64,000 bases of DNA from Favolaschia claudopus (GCA_037176885.1 JAWWNJ010000079.1:806001-870000); one strand, 5' to 3'. Numbered from the stretch's first letter, positions 22,400 through 34,347 are shown. The notes: generated by a model not told the origin, from the letters alone. Numbers and translations: made by a program.

Positions 22400-24300
22400 A
22401 GTACATGTAAGGATGGGCCGGCGGGGCTTTTCTGGCGATTCGTACTCAGGTTCGGGAAGGACTTCAGAACAGGGAGAGATAAAGACGCACGGGGAAGTCA
22501 AAGTACGCCGACGATATCGATGTCATGGTTTGTCCGTGAGTCATGAGGAGAAAGGAGGCAGATTAGATAGCTGGTCGTCGTGCTTGAACGACAACGTCGG
22601 TACTGCGGCCAGAGTGACTAACTCATAGATGATACTGCCTGATAAAAATGAGCGATAAACGAGGGGCGCAAAGTCCATGGGATGGCACGCATGCAACTAA
22701 CTGTACAGAGGCCAGACAGGCAAGCCATTTCGAAGGTTCTTTCTCGGCGTATCGTTAAGATGATTTGCAGTTCGCGGCCGCCACTAGAGAACGCGACGCC
22801 AGGCAAGAGATCCGCCTCGTTGCGTCAATCCATGTTTTCTTGCACAAAACTTTCGCCGGCGAGGACACAGTGCGGTTGATTTGGTTCATGAGCGCTGCTG
22901 ACGAAGTTCTTGAAGATCTTCCTGGGGCAGAAGTCTACTAGCACAGGGCTTGTCCAAGATTTCTGAGGAGGCTACAGGCCCAGTACAGGCCCGGCTGCAC
23001 GTTTGCTGTCGTCGTTCCATGACTTCGGCCCATAGCTCTATGGTGTATTGCCGCTCTGAGTCGACGGATAGTCATAGGATAGGAGAGGATAGCTGCCGGC
23101 GCCAGGGAGTCTTCAGGATGACGCGGTGAATGTGATCACCGTATGTGGCGACGTCAAGCAGCTTCGGCAATTCCCGCTACAACTTGGCTCCCACCACCAC
23201 CTCACAAGCTCTCACCCGACACCGGCCTGGTTCTCAATATCATATCTCAAAACACACGCTGAAGCGTCCATCTCTCCCTCGGCCACAGCCCAATATTATA
23301 CTCAAAAGAGCTCCACAACATCGGCGCGTCGGTGGGAGGCGTGGAGTACTTGCGGAAGGCGTTGGCGTTGTGCGCGTATTGCCAGACGGAGGATTGGAAG
23401 CTGCCAGTGAGGTAGTAGAGCGAGACGCCGGTCAGGATCTGCCTGGAGGATGCTGCTCCTTTCTATACGGCTCGTGCCTACTTATTCTTGCGCCTGCACC
23501 GGTTCTCGTCAATGTCCGCGCTCATTCGCTTCCTTGAGTCTTCTGGTCTCGCCGTGAACGCGTGAACTTTGAATGGCGGATCCGTCTATGTCTTGCTTGC
23601 AATGCATGTCAACACGCGCATAAACTGAATTCAAGCTGGTTTGTGGCTCTGAAGCTCCCCTCGTAAAAACTGTCCAGGGCGCGCGGAATCTTGAATCCAG
23701 ATATTAGCACGCGGAACCTTGAATTTACAAGCTATCAGTGTAAAGGCAGGCGAGGCGTGTCTTCAGTATATGGTGGTGCGTTGTCCATGAATCCTTTCGG
23801 GCCGCGCATATCATCTAACAATCCTGCGGACTCAGAGCTAAAGGACCGTCGTCGAAGCTCGTACAGATACACCACTGGAGCAGTCTTCTTATGCAAATCT
23901 TTGTCTCGCTGCCCAGTCCCTTTTTGGACGAAACCCTGGAGGCGCTGCGTCAGGCGCATATGCGCTGGCCCGCCCAATCCGACCCGTCCGCACCGTAACG
24001 CCGTGTGCTCGCCGGCTTCGATTTCGCCTTCGATCTCGCCAGGTCGTCTTGAGACATTCGAAGATTTCTTGCCCGGACGCTGCCCTCCGTGTGTAATCTT
24101 CGCTGAGCCTGGACAGCTTTCTTTGTCGCAATGCCATCTCTCTTTAACACGGCGGAAATTATCGAAAGCCGCGCGTCCATGGCGCTGGACCCACCGCCTC
24201 TTTCCCCGGGAAATGTTTTCTCCATTTTAAATTCAAATCTACACCCAAATTTCCGTCTCGTCACACAACTGCGCCAGTCCCGGTCTGAGACTACATGCTT
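22400..24300. repeat. Duplication block L, copy A
   Basis: Colinear with 51084-54100 at moderate identity. Matching landmarks: GATAAA(C/T)GAGGGGCG (22656 / 51268), GCGACGCCAGGCAAGA (22794 / 51400), TTGCACAAAACTTTC (22838 / 51452), GTCAAGCAGCTTCGGCA (23153 / 53175) and GGCAGGCGAGGCG (23745 / 53580). No intact gene is visible in either copy, only scattered short frames. Copy A lacks the 1.4-kb insertion present in copy B at 51586-52995. Confidence 0.75.
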
Positions 24301-27074
24301 CGGTTGCCCGTAGTAGACGTCTACGCTCTTCATTGATGCCCCCTGCATCATACTATACCGCCGTGTCGTCCCTCATCTTCATACATACACCTCCAGACAT
24401 ACGACTAAGCTCACCATTCCCCTCTCCCTCATTTCTCTGTCTCATCTTCGTACTTCATTACTTCCCATTATTCACCTCGCTCTATCCATATCAATTTGAC
24501 CTGTTTTTTCTCGCTCACTCACGCGACCTGGGACCAGTATCAACTTGATCAATTCTCAATCACGAGAGAACGTTTAGGTCGGACACGACGGTGCTTGATG
24601 ATGCCCGCGACTGGACAACGAAGACGCGAGAGTTGAGGAAGGCATGGACCTATAATACATCATGGTGAGAAAGGGGGATGACGATATGGAAGGGAACGGG
24701 GCACCATGAGCATACGACGGGGATTTCGACACATATTGACGTCAGTACAGGTGCTCGTCGTTGTCGTCGGCGAGGCAGCGGCAGTGGCGGAAGCACCTCC
24801 CGGGCGTGTCTTGTGCTCGTAGGGACCGTTCGCAAGCGGAAGAGTTCCGTTCTGAATCATGACTGTCGTCCGTGTCGGGTCAAGAAAGGATTGGGGGAGA
24901 CCACTTGATACCGACAGCGGCTGGGCACGAAGGCGAGGTCGATTCGAGTTTAGTGTATTGGGCGCGCTTGGTCGCGGCGGAGCCAGAGGCAGGCAAGGAT
25001 TCTTGATTAGGGTCGATACTTGTTGTTGACGCCTCGGCGCGGGATTGACCTTGAGAGGGCGAGGATGGGCTTGACAATCTGAAGACCCGCAAGTCAAGAT
25101 AGTCGGTGTCTGCGTGTAGAGCAGTTTGGTGAGTACGCAAGAATAACGGGACGGAGAAATAGATAGATTGACCTCCCCGATGGGACAGGCACCTAGGTAG
25201 GCTATCGACATCGTTGAAGTCCCACTGCAGATCCCAGGCGCGTTCATGATTTGAGTGCGTCAAGAACGGTGAAGAGCTGACGCTCTTCCCGTGTGTAGAC
25301 TTGAGGGAAGAAGAACAGTGAGACTCAGAGCAGGCTGGGAGCGCGAATCGCGTTGGTGGAGCAATCGAGAGCAGAGTGAAGGGTCTGGAAGCGGGGTTGC
25401 AACTCGCATTGTACGCTATTGTACGGGTGAAGTTGGGCAGACTAGGTAGATTGGAATACGAAGTCCTCACCCGCAATTTAGTTCCACGACAGGATGATGC
25501 CCGTTCATCGGCTTGGTCGACCGAGAGACTTCACGTTGTCGCCCTCAACGATGAGAAAAAGTTGGGGTGTGCCCAATCCGGGTTTGCTGGACTGTGTGAT
25601 TCTGCTACTGTGCGTGAGTTGATGGTGGATACATATGATACATGGGTATGTAAACGCACCGCAAACTGAAAAAATTAACAAACTGTTCTTGAGTGCCCTC
25701 GAGGGAAAGAGCATGTCCAATGCCATATTGATAGACTATGCGTCGAGAGCCTTGTACGGAGCCTTGAAGAACATTGAAGAAGTCGGAAATTCGGAGTTTC
25801 GTTATATTTACGGGAAGACATCGAGTTTGGAAGCATTTGGTGAAGATTGAGGGGGTTGGTGAGCACAGTGAATGTGAGCCGGCGAACGACGGCGAGCTGG
25901 TTGTTGTTCGTCGACATTGGTGCCGCCGTTGTTAAGACAATAGACAAGAGGTATTGGGAGTAGGGTTAGGGTTTATCTTCTCTGCTTTCCGCGCTCATTT
26001 GGCGCTCATGGTCTCGTCTCAAGTCGTGGGCGCCTTCAATCGCTCCGGGAGTACCTTGAATCTTGAAGCTACCTCGCAGTCGTCAAAGCTTGATGTTCCA
26101 TTCTCAAATTCATTGGATCGAGAGCCTTACAATTGCCAATGTATCTTCTCGCCGACTTGTTATTATTCATTTCTGGCAACGCTCAGGCTGCCCAGTCTAT
26201 CAACACATCTACAAAAACCATCGGACCATAGCACCCCGCGTCGTTGTCTTTTCTCATTCAAACCAGGTAACCTTCAAGTTGTACTCCTAGGCTCGTTCGT
26301 AACAGCGCGGTGGCGACTGCCACCGCCACCACGGTTTTCCGCCTCGAACACTCCGCGAACGTGATACCTAGGTGAAGATGTGCCATCTCCAAACGCATGC
26401 AAGCAGTGCCATCAACACTCCTTGTCGCGAATGCCTTTGTCTAATCGGCCTTTCTGTATCTTGCCTCAGGGGGCCATCTCCCACTCCAGACTGCTCCATG
26501 ACCTACACTCCGCCATTCCGAATTCGAAACTCGTAAAACTGTCCGAGATGGTGCTGCTGCCTGCACCCACCCCTCCTTCACGGCGAAACACTCTCAACTT
26601 CCAATCCAATGACTCATAATCACATGTACGCACTTCTGTCGGGAACAACCACCTCGTTCCCTGTTCAAGTAAGTACATGACTCGCGGCTTTGCTTGTGGA
26701 TGCTCTTTGCCCTCTTCATCAATGTCCCGCCGCATCATACGGTATGGCCGTGTCATACCTCATCGCTATACATACAATTTACATGACTTTTCCCTTCCCC
26801 TTCTCCCCCTCCCTGATCCTCTACCTTGTACCTTATGACCCTCCCATGCTTACATTTTACCTCGCCCAATATTCGCCACCTCTTTCACACTATGTGTGTC
26901 AAATTTTTTAAAGTTCGCATCGAATCGCAATGCACTGCATCTCAGCTTGGTCTTGTTTTGTACTGGCCGTGGGCAAAATCTGATAAGACACGTTGGCAAC
27001 ACATGTTCCACAGCACTTGCTCTTGACTCTCACTTACCAAGTAAGCTCCTCACGACTGACCAAGCCCACACGAC
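24301..27074. other. Decayed region upstream of NLR copy A
   Basis: No gene can be supported. Two similar stretches in direct orientation, about 24333-24490 and 26690-26890 (both CATCATAC...CGTGTC(G/A)T, then Pro/Ser-coding CT-rich sequence), suggest that the roughly 2.4 kb between them arose by a local duplication or insertion. Copy B has only one equivalent interval, of about 0.6 kb. A short TTAGGG-like motif lies at 25961-25974. The region holds the promoter of the receptor gene. Confidence 0.4.
25961..25974 (+). repeat. Short telomere-like motif
   Basis: TAGGGTTAGGGTTT is two units of TTAGGG, the usual telomere repeat of filamentous fungi. It is too short to be a functional telomere here. 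Confidence 0.5.
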
Positions 27075-30000
27075 ATGGATTCTGAGAAATACATAAACAT
27101 TGAAGCTCCCGGTATACACTTTAGCCCTCAATCTCTTCTCATCACTAACTCTTCATAGGAGGGACTGGTGGCCCAGGAGGCCACAGTGGGAGTGGTAGTG
27201 GGGGGATTGGAGGTAACGGTCAAGGGACACAGTTCCATGTATCTGTTGATGGTACAAGTCACTGGAATATCAACAGCGGTAAGCATGACATACTAATGTT
27301 AATTTGAAAGAGTCGCGTTGTGATACTTGACATGAGGAGCTTCGGAAACTATTTTCTCGCCGACAGTGAAAATCCAGCAACAGAAAATATGTCCACTTCC
27401 AGTGCCCTCCTTTACAGGGCGGCAAGAAACTCTCCAGGAAATTCATCAATATTTTGGTCAAGCTCAAGGAACTAGACTTGTCTTTATCTTGCATGGGCTG
27501 GGTGGCTCTGGAAAAAGTCAGCTGGCATTCAAATTTGTACAGGAGGCACAGTTCAACAAGCGGTATGTCAATATCTGTATTCTTTTTCAGATCTTTACAT
27601 TATGCTTGAAAGGTTCTCTGATGTATTTTTCATTGATGCGACAAGTGACGAAACAGCAGAAACAGACTTGAAATTACTTGCCCCCACTGCTAATGATACT
27701 CCAGAAGCAGCATTATCCTGGCTTGCAGGCAACCACAATGAATGGCTGATTGTATTTGACAATGCTGATGATGTTGGACTGGACATTGCCAAATTCTTTC
27801 CTCCTTGCACATTTGGTAGCATCTTAATCACAACACGCAACCCACAACTCTGCATTCATGGAGTAGACTCTCCAGTATCCAATATGGCACTTGATGATGC
27901 CTCGAAGCTGCTTCTGAAACTAGCTGGCCGAAAAGCCGTAGAAGACAACAAGGAAGAATTGGCCACAGCTATTGTCAAGGTGACTTATATCCTGATTCCT
28001 GACCAATAAGCTTTACTGCGAACTGAAAAATCAAAATAGGAGCTTCATTGTTTTGCTCTGGCTGTTTCACAAGCAGGTGGATATATTAATGCTCGCGGAG
28101 ATCTTAAAAGCTACCTGGCGCTTTACAAGAGCTCTTATGACAAACTGTTGCAGCGAAATGATATCCAGGGACAAAGCCAATACAATAAAGCTGTATATGC
28201 AACCTGGAACCTAAGTTACAACAAGCTTAGCTCTGAAGGAAAGTTACTGTTGCAAATTTTCTCTTGCTTGCATCATCAGGGAATTGGAACAGAAATTTTT
28301 GAGAAGGCTTCTCTATCAGAACTACAGATGGATGACAATGATTTTCAGGTTCAAGTCAATCAGGTCTTGGCTCAACTTGGGGGCAGTAATCAAACCTGGG
28401 ATGCCTTGGTCTTCAATGAGATTGTTGGAGAGCTTCAGGCTTACTCTTTGATTGAACAAAATTTGCAGGATCAGTCTTTCAGTGTTCATCCCCTTATCCA
28501 ACAATGGAACAAGCATACCACTGAACAGGACAGGAGTTTCATGCAGACATGTGTGCTGCCAATAATTGCAATGTCATGTTATTTCAATACAGAAGACTTT
28601 AAACATATAACTACACTGCTGCATCATATGACGAGACTGTCACCATTTTTCCAACAGCCCTTGGATCTCAAGATCAGTGTATGGTTGGCATATATTGCTG
28701 AGCAGCAAGGCCGGTGGAGTGATTCAGAGATACTACGTAGTTCAGTGCTTGAGGCAAGAACAAGGCTTCTAGGTGAAGACCATCCAGACACTCTGCTTAG
28801 CATGAGCAACCTTGCACGCACTTACTGCGACCAAGGCCGATGGAGCTGTGCTGAGGAGCTCGAGGTCAAAGTGCTTGAGGCAAGCAAAAGGCTTCTGGGA
28901 AAAGACCATCCCGCCACTTTGTGTAGCATGAACAACCTTGCAAGCACCTACAGCAATCAAGGCCAATGGACTGATGCTGAGGAGCTCCAGGTCACAGTGC
29001 TGGAGGCAAGCAAAAGGGTTCTATGTGAAGACCATCCAGACACTCTGCTTAGAATGAGCAACCTTGCAGTCACCTACGGCGACCAAGGGCGATGGAGTGA
29101 TGCTGAGGAGCTGGAGGTCAAAGTGCTTGAGGCAAGAAAAAGGCTTCTGGGAGACGATCATCCAGCCACTCTGCGTAGCATGGACAACCTTGCAAGCACT
29201 TACAGCGATCAAGGCCGATGGAGCGATGCTGAGGAGCTTAGAGTCAAAGTGCTTGAGGCAAGCAAAAGGCTTCTGGGAGAAGAGCATCCAGACACTCTGC
29301 TTAGCATGAACAACCTTGCAAGCACCTACAGCAATCAAGGCCAATGGACTGATGCTGAGGAGCTCCAGGTCACAGTGCTGGAGGCAAGAAAAAGGATTCT
29401 GGGAGAAGAGCATCCACGCACTCTGCTTAGCATGAGCAACCTTGCACGCACCTACAGTGACCAAGGCCAATCGACCTATGCTGCGGAGCTTGAGGTCAAA
29501 GTGCTTGAGGCAAGAAAAAGGCTTCTGGGAGAAGAGCATCCAGACACTTTGTGTAGCATGAACAACCTTGCAAGCACCTACGGCAATCAAGGCCGATGGA
29601 GTGATGCTGAGGAGCTCCAGGTCACAGCGCTGGAGGCAAGAAAAAGGCTTCTGGGAGAAGAGCATCCAGACACTCTGCTTAGCATGGGCAACCTTGCACG
29701 CACCTACAGCGACCAAGGCCGATGGACCTATGCTGAGGAGCTCGAGGTCAAAGTGCTTGAGGCAAGCAAAAGGCTTCTGGGAGAAGACCATCCAGCCACC
29801 TTGCGTAGCATGGGCAACCTTGCAAGCACCTACAGCGATCAAGGCCGATGGACCTATGCTGAGGAGCTCGAGGTCAAAGTGCTTGAGGCAAGCAAAAGGC
29901 TTCTGGGAGAAGAGCATCCAGACACTTTGTGTAGCATGAACAACCTTGCAAGCACCTACGGCAATCAAGGCCGATGGAGCGATGCTGAGGAGCTGGAGGT

Positions 30001-31432
30001 CAAAGTGCTTGAGGCAAGAAAAAGGCTTCTGGGAGACGATCATCCAGCCACTCTGCGTAGCATGAACAACCTTGCAAGCACTTACGGCGATCAAGGCCGA
30101 TGGAGCGATGCTGAGGGTCTTCAGGTCAAAGTGCTTGAGGCAAGCAAAAGGCTTCTGGGAGAAGAGCATCCAGCGACCCTGCTTAGCATGGGCAACCTCG
30201 CAAGCACTTACAGCGACCAAGGGCGATGGAGCGATGCTGAGGAGCTCAAAGTCAAAGTGCTTGAGGCAAGAAAGAGGCTTCTAGGAGAAGAGCATCCATA
30301 CACTCTGCTTAGCATGAGCAACCTCGCAAGCACTTACAGCGACCAAGGGCGATGGAGCGATGCTGAGGAGCTCACAGTCAAAGTGCTTGAGGCAAGAAAG
30401 AGGCTTCTAGGAGAAGAGCATCCAGACACTCTGCTTAGCATGAGCAACCTCGCAAGCACTTACAGCGACCAGGGCCGATGGAGCGATGCTGAGGGTCTTC
30501 AGGTCAAAGTGCTTGAGGCAAGCAAAAGGCTTCTGGGAGAAGAGCATCCAGACACTCTGCTTAGCATGAGCAACCTCGCAAGCACTTACAGCGACCAAGG
30601 GCGATGGAGCGATGCTGAGGAGCTCACAGTCAAAGTGCTTGAGGCAAGAAAGAGGCTTCTAGGAGAAGAGCATCCATACACTCTGCTTAGCATGAGCAAC
30701 CTCGCAAGCACTTACAGCGACCAAGGGCGATGGAGCGATGCTGAGGAGCTCACAGTCAAAGTGCTTGAGGCAAGAAAGAGGCTTCTAGGAGAAGAGCATC
30801 CAGACACTCTGCTTAGCATGAGCAACCTCGCAAGCACTTACAGCGACCAGGGCCGATGGAGCGATGCTGAGGGTCTTCAGGTCAAAGTGCTTGAGGCAAG
30901 CAAAAGGCTTCTGGGAGAAGAGCATCCAGACACTCTGCTTAGCATGAGCAACCTCGCAAGCACTTACAGCGACCAAGGGCGATGGAGCGATGCTGAGGAG
31001 CTCACAGTCAAAGTGCTTGAGGCAAGAAAGAGGCTTCTAGGAGAAGAGCATCCAGACACTCTGCTTAGCATGAGCAACCTCGCAAGCACTTACAGCGACC
31101 AGGGCAGATGGAGCGATGCTGAGGGTCTTCAGGTCACAGTGCTTGAGGCAAGAAAGAGGCTTCTAGGAGAAGACCATCCAGCCACCCTGCTTAGCATGAG
31201 CAACCTTGCATCTGTTTTTGAGCACCAGGGGCGTCAATCTGAAGCAGAGGCACTGAGGCGAGCTGCACACAACATTGAGCAACATAGAGATACAGCTTCC
31301 AAACCCACCCAAGTAGACAAATTTGTTGCCACTCCAGATGAGCTGGCTTTGTCAGGGGCAGTGTCTGAGAACCCTGTTTCACAATTGTTGCATCAAACAT
31401 ACACAAAAAACGCAACAAAGCCCAGAAAATGA
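27075..31432 (+). CDS. NB-ARC-TPR receptor (NLR-like), copy A
   Basis: Five exons (27075-27111, 27159-27278, 27337-27562, 27613-27979 and 28040-31432) with 47-60 nt introns give 1,380 residues. Order: a 12-residue leader; a Gly-rich segment (residues 13-32, GGTGGPGGHSGSGSGG); the linker CPLPVPSFTGR; an NB-ARC core with Walker A GLGGSGKS (about 106-113), Walker B LIVFDNADD (about 172-180) and GSILITTRN (about 195-203); a winged-helix-like region (KLSSEGKLLLQIFSCLH); then 20 TPR units of 42 residues (474-1313). Proteins of this design are STAND ATPases. In fungi they are linked to non-self recognition and regulated cell death, with the repeats as sensor and the N-terminus as signalling part. 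That role is inferred. Oddities: exon 3 uses an acceptor (CATGAG) weaker than the copy B site. The TGA at 31430 replaces a Trp codon and cuts a conserved 19-residue tail whose frame stays open to 31492. Confidence 0.9.
28709..31228 (+). repeat. TPR array A: 20 tandem units of 126 bp
   Basis: Exactly 20 units of 126 nt (42 codons; consensus start GRWSDAEELxVxVLEA). Most positions are invariant. Changes cluster at unit positions 8, 10, 12, 17, 23, 24, 27, 30, 33, 37, 40 and 41. A 378-bp block (three units) is repeated almost exactly over 30.3-31.1 kb, so the array has recently expanded by slippage or unequal crossing over. The array also leaves long stop-free frames on the minus strand, which are artefacts of the repeat. 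Confidence 0.95.
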
Positions 31433-31757
31433 AAAAAAGGATTCACATCTCTCTTTCAATCTACCAGTGGGCGCAACGTAGAACGTGTTTAGCCTGGCCA
31501 AAGTAACGGCCCTCGCAATAGAGGTAAGTATCAGATCAATGCCACACCTTGTTCATCACTCATTCTCATATCCCAAATCTAGGGGTCCAGCACTCAGCTC
31601 TTCACCAATTCTTCTTTGTTTTTGTTGACTTCATTTCGAATTCAAGTTCCTTGTATTTATATCCCTATAAAAGCATACCCGTACGTAGTAGCAATAAACA
31701 ATGTCTACTATCTCATCCTATCTCATCACATCAAAAGGTAACAAGTAGCAAGACACA
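31433..31757. other. 3' flank between NLR copy A and the facing pseudogene
   Basis: The first 60 nt continue the reading frame of copy B's C-terminal tail (see findings). The rest is AT-rich 3' UTR-like sequence containing TATTTATATCCCTATA at about 31656-31671. The same string borders the deletion junction in copy B near 59190-59205. Confidence 0.5.
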
Positions 31758-33662
31758 TCACCAAAACATCTCCGGCTCCTCAACAACAGGAGACCCAAGG
31801 TAGCCCCAAATCACCGCCACATTCAAGTCATTCTGTGGCTCTTTGCCCACACCGACAACGCTGTTGACTTGGTATATGTCCTTTTTCTGTGAGTTTGGGG
31901 GTAAGTACATGTATGTAATTTTTTCAAAGACTGAGAGAGAAGAAAGCGGAGAGACGGCACGAGAAGCCGGGAAGAAAGCGCAGAACAAAGAAGAGAACTC
32001 ACCAGCCCACTGGCAAGCGAAACCTTAATCACCGGAGGCCCAGGCATATACCGCTCAAGCGGCTCATCTGTCTTGCCATGAACGCGCCGCAACAGATTCC
32101 GCGCAGCCGCCTCCGCCTGGTAGTATGCATTGTGACCAGCGGGATAGCGCCGAAGGTGAAAATGTGTGGGTCAGGTGTGCGGAGGTCCTCCTCCTCTGAC
32201 ACCTCGGCTCCCTCTTCCGCAACCAAAGTGCTTTCGTTTTGCAGTGCGATTTGCGCAAGCGCGGCGGCGAGAATGTCTTCCTCGTTCGTGGACTCAAAGG
32301 CGGGGAGGTGAGCGGGGTGACAGGTGAGGGAGTCGGGGGAGGAGGCACATGGTGCGTAGGACTTGGTGTTGACTGTGCGCGAGTTGAGTGATTGGAAGAG
32401 TTCCGTATTTGGGCATTGGCCGGTGCAGAGGAGCTGAACAGGTAAGTGGGATTGGATGGGATAGAGGGAGAGGCAGGAGACGTACGATGAGGTCGGCGTA
32501 GATGATGTGTCCAGTGGTGGTGCGAACGGTGCTGTGGCCACAGGTGGGAAAACAAGGTCGAGACGCTTGTCGATTCAGAGAATAAAGTTGATGTTGGCAG
32601 ATTACATCGCCTGGAGGACTGCGGGGAGAGTCCAGTCAGTCGAAAACACAGAGAAAGGGGACAGTCAGTGTGCATCTCGCTGTCGAAGCGCGGTAGGAGT
32701 CGGGTGCGGGAGTGCGGTAGCGTCACGGGCTTGCTGGGTACGCAGCGGCGATGTCTGTGCCGAATTCTAGGTGAACGTTTGAGGGGGTTCCGGAAACGAC
32801 AGAGAGTCAGAGTACGCACGAATACCGAGGGCAACGCCCCCCACAACGAAGACGGGGCTCGCGTCCTCGATAGCCCGCTGCTTGCCTCGTGGCCACGCGA
32901 TACTCTTTGCCGTCGACCCGCCGAACGACTGCACGGAGTGTTTCCATACCGGGGAGGCGTGCCATAGATTGAGCGGACTGAGGAGATGCGAGCCGAGGGC
33001 GTAGATGGCGTAGTCGAAGTGCAAGTCGATGCGGTGTTCTGTGAAGGCGCGCGAGATCTTGAGGAAGTTGGGACCGAGAGGTTCGATGTGGGCTTGAGGA
33101 AGATGCGTCGTTCAGAATCTAGTTGCTTGCAATTGAAGATGGTGTCTCAGGGGACAACTGGTAAATCTTGTCAGACCGGGGCCGAGGTAACGGAAGGATT
33201 TGGCTGCTTTGTGTTCGTGGCCAGCCAGGGCAGCGAGCCGCAATAGACTATATATGTCTGTCACTCGAACTAAGTCAAAGGAAGTCTCTGGCCGAGAGGT
33301 TCACTTACGCCTAACATGTCTTGACACTGAATGAGCGAACAATGTTTTTCGATGCCGAGACGGATGTGCGGGTTATGATTTATCAGTACAACCCACCAGC
33401 TATCTGGGGAAACAGCAGCGATTAACTGAGCTGCACGAGCGCCTTTTGAGTATCTGTGAGACCTTGAAAGACAGATGAAAAGCTGTATTCAGGTACGACG
33501 GGTTTTTGGGGGCATTGAAGGAGACAGCCCAGAGTACAATGGACGACGTGGGGTGAAAGGCCAAAGGTAACAAGGCAGACCAAAGACTGGGAGTCCTTGG
33601 GCACTCGGAGCGTTTTAAATTTCAAGTTTAAGAAGGGGGAAGCCGTGTTTTTGAAAGTCATG
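31758..33662 (-). pseudogene. AMID/AIFM2-like FAD-NAD(P)H oxidoreductase pseudogene, copy A
   Basis: Read on the minus strand, the segments follow the order of fungal AMID-like flavoproteins. They are LHFDYAIYALGSHL (33009-32968), a dinucleotide-binding motif degraded from GGGALGIQ to VVGGVALGI (32850), an exon starting FGTDIAAAYP (32769), KPVTLPHSRTRLLPRFDSEM, LLCTGQCPNTELFQSL (32436), HIFTFG (32163), a GHNAYYQAEAAARN block, and a last exon VYQV-type DIYQVNSVVGVGKEPQNDLN ending at 31758. Family members are membrane-associated oxidoreductases related to apoptosis-inducing factor. The gene is dead: one frameshift lies between YP and SKPV (about 32745), a second before GHNAYY (about 32155) with loss of the GDAADAF codons, and the N-terminal Rossmann region is scrambled. 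Confidence 0.82.
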
Positions 33663-33797
33663 GTTGCGGCTTGCACAGATATATACTGAAGACGTAAAAC
33701 GAGAGATTATATTCAGCCTTGAGTTATACTTCATTGTCGGCGATTCGTCGTGGTGGTTCGTGCAAAAGTGCAAGGTTTGTTCGAGGAGGCAATTGGC

Positions 33798-33811
33798 AGG
33801 GTTAGGGTTAG
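33798..33811 (+). repeat. Short telomere-like motif at the copy A block junction
   Basis: AGGGTTAGGGTTAG directly precedes the insertion site of the large transposon. The same motif and flank occur at 61226-61240 in copy B. Confidence 0.7.
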
Positions 33812-33819
33812 TCCTCTTC

Positions 33820-33871
33820 CCCAGCGAAAACCCCGTCTTGGGATATCTTGGGATATCCTGGGAAATCTTGG
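33820..33871 (+). repeat. Left terminal inverted repeat of the large transposon
   Basis: 52 bp, identical to the reverse complement of 44665-44716. It has internal direct repeats of TTGGGATATC that could serve as transposase binding sites (inference). Confidence 0.95.
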
Positions 33872-34347
33872 GTTTTGCGCACTTCATGAGAATCCAAGAT
33901 ATCCCAAGATATCCCAAGAGAAATCGTGCCATATATCTTGGGATATCTTGCGCCTTCATGAGCTTTATAGTTAACAGTACGCTTTTGAAAGCAGTTTATT
34001 CCAATATATTACATAATACAGTCTGGTGCCGCTGCTTGCTTCCCCGCGCGCGCTGCCCACACTACTGCTCCTCGCTCACCTCCACGCTCCTCGAACTCGT
34101 TCCAATCCCTGCTTCCCATCGCCTTGTTTCCACCCCGGGGCTCTTCGCATCCCATTCCAGGCCTCTTCCGACTTTTGGCTGTCCGCTCTTCGCTCCCGCT
34201 CCTTCCCTCCCATTCCCCGTTCCTTCCTTCCCATTCCCCGTTCCTGTTCCAATTTCTCGCCATCCACACCCGCTCCCCGCTACGACGATGTCCCTGTTGC
34301 ATTGTATCATTTCCTTGTACGCAGATTGAGAGGGCTTACAATCAGAA

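Noticed and set aside
24880..25476. 198-codon minus-strand ORF upstream of NLR copy A
   Set aside because: Ser/Pro-rich low-complexity translation, overlapped by other frames, no splice logic and no counterpart before copy B.
29021..30220. 399-codon minus-strand ORF across TPR array A (also 57199-58146 and 56584-57138 in array B)
   Set aside because: The 126-nt repeat simply lacks stops in one antisense frame. The translation is a repeat of the same Ala/Cys/Val-rich phrase with no start context or domain.
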